A stretch of 64,000 bases of DNA, from positions 1-64,000 of the IMG/VR virus record IMGVR_UViG_3300030019_000028; one strand, 5' to 3'. The first letter of the stretch is position 1. Every line of letters begins with the position of its first letter. Both the position numbers and the translations under genes were made by a program. Of this stretch, positions 16,848 through 25,700 are shown one piece after another. Under the pieces are notes generated by a model, which searched no databases, was not told where the DNA came from, and worked only from the letters and a program-made list of their open reading frames with translations. Source of the stretch: a virus.

Positions 16848-17537
16848 ATGGAAAAATTTCCCTTTTATACTGCAATGACTATGGTAAAAGATTTCTGGGG
16901 AGTCTCTTTAACTCCCGATGATTTTGAATCTTATGCTTACAATGCATGGAACCACATAGGTAATAAAGACACTAAACTTTATAGATATACCACAACTATT
17001 TCTGGGGGATATATAGATCTCCCTTGTAATGTAGATATTATAGAATCTGTAAACTCTACTATGGAAGATTTTTACAAACCAGAAAATGTTACTAGAGAAG
17101 ACTATTCTAATTTAACAGCACAGTCCTATATAGAAAGTAGAAAAACAGATCAATCTCCTTATTATCAAAGAGGAAAACAACTTAAATATGAGCGCTCAGG
17201 TAATACATTGTATTTTCCCACAGCAAATCAAATAGACGTTGTTATACTTTATAAAGGAGTGCTAGTAGATGATGATGGATTACCTTCATTAAATTTTAAA
17301 GAAATTGAAGCAATTGCAAACTATTGTGCTTTTATATATTACAGAAAAAAAGGATCAATGACTAAAGATAGTGCTCTGTTGCAAGTATCACAATTAGCCC
17401 AAACAGCTTGGCAAAAAAGCTGTGATGATGCCAGAACTCCTATTGAATTATCTCAAAACTTTATGAATGATCTTTTAGATGTACAATCTAGTTGGGATCG
17501 TAAACGTTTTGGTAAATCATTTAAACCACTTAAATAA
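16848..17537 (+). CDS. Connector / tail accessory factor candidate (P22 gp4-like role)
   Basis: The 229-residue protein lies two bases after the previous stop. It starts with a helical segment including FPFYTAMTMVKDFWGVSLTPDDFESYAYNAWNHIG, has a central beta part (YIDLPCNVDIIESVNST) and a helical end (FKEIEAIANYCAFIYYRKKGSM...LLQVSQLAQTAWQKSC). This is the layout of head-tail adaptor rings such as P22 gp4, and crAss-like phages have a protein annotated with that role here. Its stop shares a base with the next start (TAATG). Confidence 0.6.
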   Translation: MEKFPFYTAMTMVKDFWGVSLTPDDFESYAYNAWNHIGNKDTKLYRYTTTISGGYIDLPCNVDIIESVNSTMEDFYKPENVTREDYSNLTAQSYIESRKTDQSPYYQRGKQLKYERSGNTLYFPTANQIDVVILYKGVLVDDDGLPSLNFKEIEAIANYCAFIYYRKKGSMTKDSALLQVSQLAQTAWQKSCDDARTPIELSQNFMNDLLDVQSSWDRKRFGKSFKPLK

Positions 17538-17986
17538 TGTATAGACAAGCACACGCTTTTTCTCAACTAGATTTATTTCATACTTATGATGTTAATAATT
17601 TAAAGTTTAAGGAAAATTGTGGAACACATAGAGAAATCAAAGCAATTTATAAATACGAATCAAAAAGTAACTTAGTTGCTAAGATTTTTCTAGCTTTAAT
17701 AAAGCTAATAATAAAAGATATGGTTAAGGGTGGGCATACATTTCATTTACCTACTAAAACTATAGCAATGTTTACCTGGAAGAAAATGCAAGATGATAGA
17801 TTTAAAAGAGCATATACGGGAGGTAATTTTCCTAATTTAGATTTCATACAGGCCAATTTTACAATATTTACTCCTATTATGAAATTCTATTATAGAAAAC
17901 AATTTGTAGAAAAAGATATGATTCCTTCGTCAGATTTAAAAGGAGAAATTATAGAAAAAACTAATAATGGATTTAAATATTGTTGA
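17537..17986 (+). CDS. Small basic protein of unknown function in connector module
   Basis: The 149-residue basic protein overlaps the stop of the previous gene by one base. It has a hydrophobic helix in the middle (NLVAKIFLALIKLIIKDMV), a GGHTFHLPTK turn, and a YCxx end. It is not long or hydrophobic enough to call a membrane protein with confidence. The family is not recognised. It is followed two bases later by another small basic gene, and both sit right before the tail stabilisation gene, so a tail assembly role is plausible. Confidence 0.55.
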   Translation: MYRQAHAFSQLDLFHTYDVNNLKFKENCGTHREIKAIYKYESKSNLVAKIFLALIKLIIKDMVKGGHTFHLPTKTIAMFTWKKMQDDRFKRAYTGGNFPNLDFIQANFTIFTPIMKFYYRKQFVEKDMIPSSDLKGEIIEKTNNGFKYC

Positions 17987-17988
17987 GG

Positions 17989-18546
17989 ATGGCACAAAAA
18001 AAATATGAAGATTATGCACAAGAACTCTATAAATTATTCCCGCACATAGAAGAAAAATCTATAGATGATATAGCAAATTTTGGATTAAAAAAAATTTATC
18101 ATTATGCAAAAACAGGAGGAGATATATTCTTAAGAGTTCTATCATTTTATTTATTTATTGGGAATTATAAAAAAGAGGGAGAAAATCAGTGGATTAGTAG
18201 TACACACAGAGAACATATTAAAAGAAGAAAGCTATTTAAAGAGAAAAAAATTGCTTGGAATAGAAAGCATTATTTTGGACTCACAGAAGAAGAAAACTCT
18301 GAGTTTTTGAAAAATAAAACTCTTCCCATTATTTCTCTTTATAAATTAATGAAAGAATGTGCTATAAGAAAGGATATTAGATATATCTATCAAACTGATT
18401 TAGGTTACACACAAATTGATAAAAAAGTCCTTTGGTCTGAAAAAAGAGAAAACTTTTCCATAGATGATTGTATTCCCTCTAAAGAAGGGACTATACTATT
18501 AGAGAAAAGAAAGAATAATAGGGAGTTAAAATTAAAAACTTTATAA
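17989..18546 (+). CDS. Basic protein of unknown function before the tail stabilisation gene
   Basis: I choose ATG 17989 (185 residues) over the TTG at 17980. The protein is very rich in Lys, Glu and Tyr, with a predicted helical N-terminus (KKYEDYAQELYKLFPHIEE), a SSTHREHIKRRKLFKEKKIAWNRKHYFGLTEEEN segment and a Lys/Arg-rich end. The basic composition could mean nucleic acid binding, but no known fold is evident. Its stop abuts the next ATG (TAAATG), indicating coupling to the large tail gene. Confidence 0.55.
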   Translation: MAQKKYEDYAQELYKLFPHIEEKSIDDIANFGLKKIYHYAKTGGDIFLRVLSFYLFIGNYKKEGENQWISSTHREHIKRRKLFKEKKIAWNRKHYFGLTEEENSEFLKNKTLPIISLYKLMKECAIRKDIRYIYQTDLGYTQIDKKVLWSEKRENFSIDDCIPSKEGTILLEKRKNNRELKLKTL

Positions 18547-21500
18547 ATGAAAAAAATCACACAGAATAGTTTTGGTAAAGGCATGAACATGGATCTTAAT
18601 CCATTATCTACACCAAAGGATGTACTAACAGACTGCTTAAATGGAACTATCATCACATATAATGGAGATGAATTTAATCTTCAGACTGAATTAGGAAATG
18701 TACAAGTAAGAGTTACTGGTGCAGACACAGAAGATCCAGATGCTCTTCCACAAGGATTTATTCCTCTGGGAATTAAAGAGTATAATGGAATCATGTATAT
18801 AGTAGCCCATAATCCATTTACCAAGGAAACGAGAGTTGGAAGTTTACCTTCTCCTCAAAGATATGTGGTTGTTAGTGATGGTGATAACTTAACTACTAAA
18901 ACTATAGCTGATTTATGGGGAGATTCTGCTGGACTAAAACAATCTATTAGTATAAACCATGGAATGAATTTATTAACTTCATTTATTACAAGTGGAGATA
19001 AATTTAGAATTGCTTTAACTCTTGATGGATTAACTTGGGCTCATGCACACGAACTTTTAACTAAGTTTGTGAATAACTATGCCCCTACCTCAGTAAATGG
19101 AAAAGACAGGGGAACTGGTTATTTTAACTTCAACTATTATGTCATGGACATAGATGGTAATTTAACTCCTATTCCATTAAGTCTTTCTCCTAATTTTACA
19201 GGTGATTATTCTGATATAGATTTCACACCATCTCCTGGTTTAGGTGGAATAAATGGTGTTTATAAAGTATACAAAGATGATGCTAAGGCTGTTATTGTAG
19301 TGATAATGACTCCATGTACTTTAGAGGCATTTGATTTTACACTTGCTGGGGATAATACAGGAAATATTTTAAAATCTAAAATTATTTTCAATAAAAGTTC
19401 TATTATTGAGAACTCTGCTATTAAAGTCAAGACAATAAAAATAAAAACAACTAGTTCTGAGGGAACTACTATTGCTGATAAATATTTTGATTATGAAGCA
19501 TATCAAAATGGCACAATGGAAGTTATCATTACTAAAGAAGATGTGCCAAATACTGCTGTGTCTTTTACAGCAGGTACTGTATTAACAGTAACTTGCACTC
19601 CTATAGATCAATTTGGTAGAGAATTGATTGATCTTACTGTGACCAAAACTTATGAGATCAGTTCTTTACCTTTAGGTATAGACGCTCATAGTCATTTTAC
19701 TTACGTTTTAAATGATAATGATACTATTACAATAAAATATAATTTCTTGTATAAAGGACAGGTAGGAATTGTAAATACGAATATTGAGTTTTATGATTTT
19801 TGGTCCAACATAAGTACTTTAAAGATGGATATACCAATAGTAGATGGTGAATGCTCAGTGACCCTTTCTTTATCTGCTGCTCCTGCTTCTAAAATATTTG
19901 ATGGAACTACACAAGGTGGTTATCCTACCTCAGGTATAGAAACTTCTGTATCTACTCAAAAAATAATGGCCTCTGGTAATAGAAAAACTAGAACAACTAT
20001 TCTTAGAAAAAATCACTGTTACTTAATTAGAATATTTGGAACAGAAACTGTTGATTATAATATCTTTCAGTTATTATATACCTTACCAATTCCTAAATTT
20101 GTAAATACAAATGCTAAGAATTTTGGTTCAATTGATATTGTACAAGGTTTACTTCAAAATGGCAATTATGATCTTGATTTTGTAGGAACACAATTAGCAG
20201 ACAGTACTCAGGGACTATTAACATTAACAAATACTCCAGTTTTTACTGCCAATACAACAAATTATAATCCAATTTCTGGAGATCCTACAGATGCATATCG
20301 TTTATATGGTGGCCCAGTTTTTAATGAATATTACAAACCATCTACAGAAGCTTTAAAAAAGACAAATTGGTCTTATGTGGACTCTTATTATAGAAATCCA
20401 TATGATGGACTTTTCTATAACGGATTAGATAGTGTTATTACTAATATAGGATATCATAATTTCTCAGAAATATCAATGAAGTTAGGATTTACAAATTCTA
20501 ATGTAACTTTTAGTCCAACTTTATTTCCAGCTGGTAATGCATATCTTTCAACTCCTTTAAGTACTGGAGGATCTCCTAAAGACTTTAAATTTAAACTCTT
20601 AAGTAATTGTAATATTACCACTGCAAATCAAACAGGAACTATTAAATTAATACCTTATAGTAAAGTGAATTCTGGTACTCCTCTTTTATTTGGAGAAGTG
20701 GACCATACTTTATTTAAAAAGAGTATACAAATAAAAGGGAACTTAATAAATTTTACCACTAACATATTTGATAAAGACTTTACTTATAGTAATTTCCCAG
20801 ACATAGTTACTAATTTTACTTGGTTAAAAGGAGGGGTAGATAATACTGCTAGTACTTCAGCTACAGTAAAAGCAAGTTTAACTACAACTGATATTTTAGA
20901 CACAGTTACTCTCTCAAATATTACCTTAGCATCACAAAGATTAACCACTGCCCCATCTCTATTCTCTTCTTATAATAAAACTTTTGCAAGAAATAAGAAC
21001 TTTAGATATTTTACATGGGAATCTGCTCAAACTGCTAAATCTAAAAGATACAATGCTAACTCATATGCTACATTAAGTGATTATACTGATTTTAAATTAG
21101 TTGGAGGAGATGATAATGCCAGAAGTTTTACTATTATAGTTCCACCGACTGGATCATTAGTAAATAAAATTGTTACATATGCTTGTACCTTAGGTATAGA
21201 TATTAATCTTTCTTTAGAATTATCTGATATTTATAGTACAGATTTAATTTACACAGCTATTCAAAATATAGGAGTGCTTGTAGATCAAATTACTGGAAAT
21301 AAAATCTCAGAAGTTAGAACAGGTGTTACCTTTACTCCTACTCAATTCGTAATTGGTTGTAACTCATCTTCTGCGGGAAATAATGTTTTGCAAACTATTT
21401 ACCAAGTATACAAAACTAATACTCCTATTTATGTAGATCTATTAGTATCAGATCCAGCAATAGCATTAAATGTCTACAATCAATTATGGCTTTCTGATTT

Positions 21501-22740
21501 AGTAACTAGACCTTATATTGGTATGGTAGGGTCAACTTATTTAGATGATCTATGTGTATATCAAAGTTATAAGGAAACTATCTTAGCACAATATGCTGAT
21601 AGTGCAAATATTGATTATGTGTCTACAGGAACAGATACTTTAGATTTAACGGCCAATAATGTAATTTATAATACTAATACTCCAGTAATAGATAAGTCTC
21701 TTAGATACTTAACTAAAACTTGTTTTGGATCTGCTACTTTAATGCCATTTACTCTTAAATCCATGGATGATATTATAACTAATTGGAAGAGTAATAACGC
21801 AAGTTTCCAAATTTTGTATAACTTTGCCAAAGTAGATGGGGGAGATAGAAACATTCCTTGGAATTATATAAGTCTTCCTATCTGCACAGTACCTCTTAGA
21901 AACACTAGAATACAATTGAATGCTGGAAGTCCTGTAGCAATGCAAAATATCTTTACAAATAGTAAAACACGATTAGAAGCTTCTACTCCTTTAATTTCAC
22001 AAACAGGAATTACTCCAGTAATTAAATCGGTATTATCAGGTGATCTATATACAGTACAAACTACAAATCCTTATTTCTCTTTAATAGATAGTAATGCCTC
22101 AAATAATATAAATAATACTGTACTAAAAATTCCTGTAATTAATACCACAACTTTAGCTGGTAGAATTATGCAAACAGAAAATGCATATGGAATTGACAAA
22201 TATTTAGTAGATCCTCCAAGTATAACAGAAATTACAAATGGAAGAACCTATACAGCAGGAGAAAGTTTTGGAGGAGGAATTATATTTTATGTAGATGGCA
22301 CAGGAAAACATGGTTTAATAGTAGCAAAAGAAGATTGCAGTGTTGGTATATTCTGGGCTAGAAATTCTGGATGTACTTGTGGAGCAACTTATACAACAGG
22401 AGCTTCAGGTACAGTCATTGGAACTGGTTATACAAATACAAATATTATTAGTGCTAATTGTTGTGCTAGTCCATATGCAGTTTCAACTTGTTTGAGTTAC
22501 AGTTCTAATGGTTACATTGATTGGTTTTTTCCAAGTGTCTCTGAGATGCAAAGAATGTATACTGCAGGAATGTTAAGTAAAGGAATTGGAATTAGTACAA
22601 GTCAAGATTACTGGACTTCAAGTGAATCTACTGGAGGTACAAGTGACCATTATGCTTTTATGTATAATTTTGGAAGTAATACTTCTGCAGCAGTATTAAA
22701 AAATAATGATCGTAGAGTAAGAGCAATTAGAAAATTTTAA
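18547..22740 (+). CDS. Tail stabilisation protein (crAss-like) with C-terminal DUF1566-type lectin-like domain
   Basis: The 1397-residue protein opens with the pattern seen in crAss-like tail stabilisation proteins: KITQNSFGKGMNMDLNPLSTP, DCLNGTIITYNGDEF, then GFIPLGIKEYNGIMYIVAHNP within the first ~90 residues. The long middle is beta-rich with many Thr and Asn. From about residue 1235 to the end a separate domain appears: GESFGGGIIFYVDGTGKHGLIVA, then NGYIDWFFPSVSEMQRMY, YWTSSES and a final DRRVRAIRKF. This is the order of motifs of DUF1566/Lcl-type C-type-lectin-like domains, often found on receptor-binding proteins and on variable proteins of diversity-generating retroelements. I infer a tail-tip location with a receptor-binding head. 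Two clusters of Cys (CTCG, CCAS) lie in it. Confidence 0.75.
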   Translation: MKKITQNSFGKGMNMDLNPLSTPKDVLTDCLNGTIITYNGDEFNLQTELGNVQVRVTGADTEDPDALPQGFIPLGIKEYNGIMYIVAHNPFTKETRVGSLPSPQRYVVVSDGDNLTTKTIADLWGDSAGLKQSISINHGMNLLTSFITSGDKFRIALTLDGLTWAHAHELLTKFVNNYAPTSVNGKDRGTGYFNFNYYVMDIDGNLTPIPLSLSPNFTGDYSDIDFTPSPGLGGINGVYKVYKDDAKAVIVVIMTPCTLEAFDFTLAGDNTGNILKSKIIFNKSSIIENSAIKVKTIKIKTTSSEGTTIADKYFDYEAYQNGTMEVIITKEDVPNTAVSFTAGTVLTVTCTPIDQFGRELIDLTVTKTYEISSLPLGIDAHSHFTYVLNDNDTITIKYNFLYKGQVGIVNTNIEFYDFWSNISTLKMDIPIVDGECSVTLSLSAAPASKIFDGTTQGGYPTSGIETSVSTQKIMASGNRKTRTTILRKNHCYLIRIFGTETVDYNIFQLLYTLPIPKFVNTNAKNFGSIDIVQGLLQNGNYDLDFVGTQLADSTQGLLTLTNTPVFTANTTNYNPISGDPTDAYRLYGGPVFNEYYKPSTEALKKTNWSYVDSYYRNPYDGLFYNGLDSVITNIGYHNFSEISMKLGFTNSNVTFSPTLFPAGNAYLSTPLSTGGSPKDFKFKLLSNCNITTANQTGTIKLIPYSKVNSGTPLLFGEVDHTLFKKSIQIKGNLINFTTNIFDKDFTYSNFPDIVTNFTWLKGGVDNTASTSATVKASLTTTDILDTVTLSNITLASQRLTTAPSLFSSYNKTFARNKNFRYFTWESAQTAKSKRYNANSYATLSDYTDFKLVGGDDNARSFTIIVPPTGSLVNKIVTYACTLGIDINLSLELSDIYSTDLIYTAIQNIGVLVDQITGNKISEVRTGVTFTPTQFVIGCNSSSAGNNVLQTIYQVYKTNTPIYVDLLVSDPAIALNVYNQLWLSDLVTRPYIGMVGSTYLDDLCVYQSYKETILAQYADSANIDYVSTGTDTLDLTANNVIYNTNTPVIDKSLRYLTKTCFGSATLMPFTLKSMDDIITNWKSNNASFQILYNFAKVDGGDRNIPWNYISLPICTVPLRNTRIQLNAGSPVAMQNIFTNSKTRLEASTPLISQTGITPVIKSVLSGDLYTVQTTNPYFSLIDSNASNNINNTVLKIPVINTTTLAGRIMQTENAYGIDKYLVDPPSITEITNGRTYTAGESFGGGIIFYVDGTGKHGLIVAKEDCSVGIFWARNSGCTCGATYTTGASGTVIGTGYTNTNIISANCCASPYAVSTCLSYSSNGYIDWFFPSVSEMQRMYTAGMLSKGIGISTSQDYWTSSESTGGTSDHYAFMYNFGSNTSAAVLKNNDRRVRAIRKF

Positions 22741-22749
22741 AAATAAAAT

Positions 22750-25700
22750 ATGATAAAACTTTATTACACAGGGTTAGATCTACCTGAAATAGATCCAAAT
22801 ACATATACTACTCTGTTATTAGATTTAGCTAGTAGACTTTCTTACACTTTACCAGTGGATTTTAAGTTTGAATTTAATGTATTACTAGATAAAAATTTAA
22901 TTGAGGGAGATCTCTCTTATGTTTTTAAACCATTCCAAAACATTAGATATTCTGGAAATACTGATGAAATAGCTGGGAAAATTAGTGGAGAGTTAATTGA
23001 TTTTTCTACTACTAAATTGGATTATTCTATTAACTATCCAGTAGAAATTGAAATTCAACCCTCATATGATGGAACTGTAAACTTAATTCTCTCTGATAAT
23101 CACACTCCTCCTAGGTTAATTAACTCTAGATTTAGTGTAACTGAGGGTCGTCGTTTCTATATTGTAGATAGAGAAGGTAATAAAGATACTAATATTTATG
23201 ATGATGATAAAATTGATAATCAAACTCGCTTATATAAAACCATTAATAGAATTCCCAAACTTGAATTTTTAGGATTAGATAATGATGGTAAATTAAATGT
23301 GGGTAATTATGTTTTTTATTTTAGATTAGTAGATGCTGATGGAAATGAAACTGATATAATCACAGAAAGTGGTATAATTAGTTGCCACATTGGTAATATT
23401 AATGATCCTAAATCTATTAGAGGAGGAATGGGTAATGAAAACAGTGGTAAAGCATTAACATTTAGACTGACCAATCTAGATAGTAATTATAATTTTTTAA
23501 ACATTTATTACTCACGTAGTACCTCAGATTATTCTGAAAAAGAGATTACTACTTATTATAAAATTGATACTAAATTTACTATTAAATCTCAGTCTATTGA
23601 TTTAAAGATTACTGGTTTTGAAGCCATTTCTCCAATTACTAAAGAGAGTATTAATGTTCAATATAATATAATTGATAGAAATAAAACTCTAGCTCAAGCT
23701 CAGAATATGTTATTTCTCTCAAATATTCATAGAACTACAATTCCATATAGAGAATTAAAGGACCTATCTTTAAGAATTTTACCTTTTCCAGAACAATCTA
23801 TGAATATTGGGGCATTAACTCCAGAATACACACCAATTTCTGAGGGTAAATTTGCTTATTTTGATAGTAATAATGTGTATGAATACACAGGATATTGGGA
23901 TGAGGAAATGTATAGATTAGCTATAGTCTACATTATGAAAGATTATTCTTTATCTGATCCTTACAATATTAGAGGTAAAGATTTTAGTAATAATTCAGTT
24001 ATGACTATTTCCCCAAGTAATCCTTACACTAATTTCTATTCAGAAAAACCTTTATATGATGGTAAAGGAAATAGACTTTATATTGAGGAAGAAGATAATT
24101 TATTAGTGGGATCTAAATATAAATTGGAGAATACTAAAGGTGTAATTAAAATTGGAGGTATGGGAATTACCTCACAAATTACCAATTCTGAAACTAAACC
24201 TATTACTATTAAAGTAGTGGTTCCAATTGATGTACAAACAGAATTAAAAAAATATACTAAAGGTTTCTTTCTTGTAAGACAAAAAAGGATCCCAACTATC
24301 TTGTGCCAAGGTTTATCTATTGGCCATGATAAAATGTCTGGATTACCTTTACTTCCTGAATATAGTAATGACGTTAAAAAATTAGTACATACTGTACAAG
24401 GAGTTCATATTTATAAACCAAAATACTCTTCAAATTATGCAAATACTTCTTATACAAGTATTAATGCAGCTTTAAAAGACACTTCTTTCTATAGACTTCC
24501 TTCAAAAGGCGAGAGTTTTTTTACCTTTGTAAATGATAGTATTTTAAAGAGTGCCTCTATAGAAAATCTAAATCCAGGAGGTGCACTTTTAGTACCAGAT
24601 GCTTTATTAAATTCTGAGTATCTCTCACAAATGTTTAGCGGTTCAGATTTCTCATTAACAAGTGCTAAATTTAAAACTATAAGTGGTGGATTTCAAAGAT
24701 ACTTCTCAGCCACAGATGTTCCTGTAAATAAAACTTTAGAGGAATTAGATGATTTAGCCACACATTTCGTAATTACTGATTACACTGAAAACTTAATACC
24801 TTCCTCAGAAAAATCAAAATTAATTTTAGTTCCTGAGGATACTACTTCTATTAGTTTGGATACTTCCTACTATTCTACACGCGCTGGAGAAGCAGAGGAA
24901 GCTTGGAGATTTTCTGCATTCTTAAAAAAAGAATTAGAAATTGTTGAAACTGATGTAACTCTAGATGGAGTTACTTATAAAAAAGAATCTAATGATTTAA
25001 TTAGAGGAGTATTTACACCTTTTATTGGAGCTTTGGGTACTTTAAAAACTTCCGGGGGTTTTTATAATATTAGAACACTTGGTTACTCAGATAATAATGT
25101 CTCTGATTATTTCAAAGTACGTTATAATGATAATTCTCCATTCATGGCTATTTCAGATAGATATGATTGGGATCGTTTTGATATAGATGCTGTCCCACAA
25201 GACACTTATAAAACTTTAAGTTTATACAGAGGAGATTGTTTTATTAACCAGGTTTCTGTAAGAATGTTAAGAAATTTTCAAGATCCTGAATCACCTGTAA
25301 ATGATATAATAGTAGATGTTAATACTTTAGAAAATTTTAAAGGATATGGAGTAAAACTTACTGATACATTAGAGCTTAATAAAGAAAGTCTTGAGAAAAT
25401 TAATAGAGGAGATGTAAATGCTGTTAGATTAGGATACTGGGCAACTTTTAAATTTTGTAGTAACATTAATTTTGCTTTTAGATGTGTTGATCCTACTTAT
25501 ATCTCAGAGTATGCTCTAGCAGGCAGGCCCAGGTCATTCCATCCTTTATATAGTAGAAGTTTGTCGGGTACAGCTAAGATAGCAGATTCTGGAGCTATGA
25601 ATGTAGGTTATAACTCAACTACTTCTGATAAATATTATTATTCAGTCACAGACATTCCTGCTATTAAAAATGATTTTACAAATCGTGTAATGTACTCACA

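Noticed and set aside
17989-18546. IHF/HU-type DNA-binding gene, often near the tail stabilisation gene in crAss-like phages
   Set aside because: The small basic proteins at 17537 and 17989 lack the IHF pattern (no GRNPxTG-like arm), so I left them as unknown.
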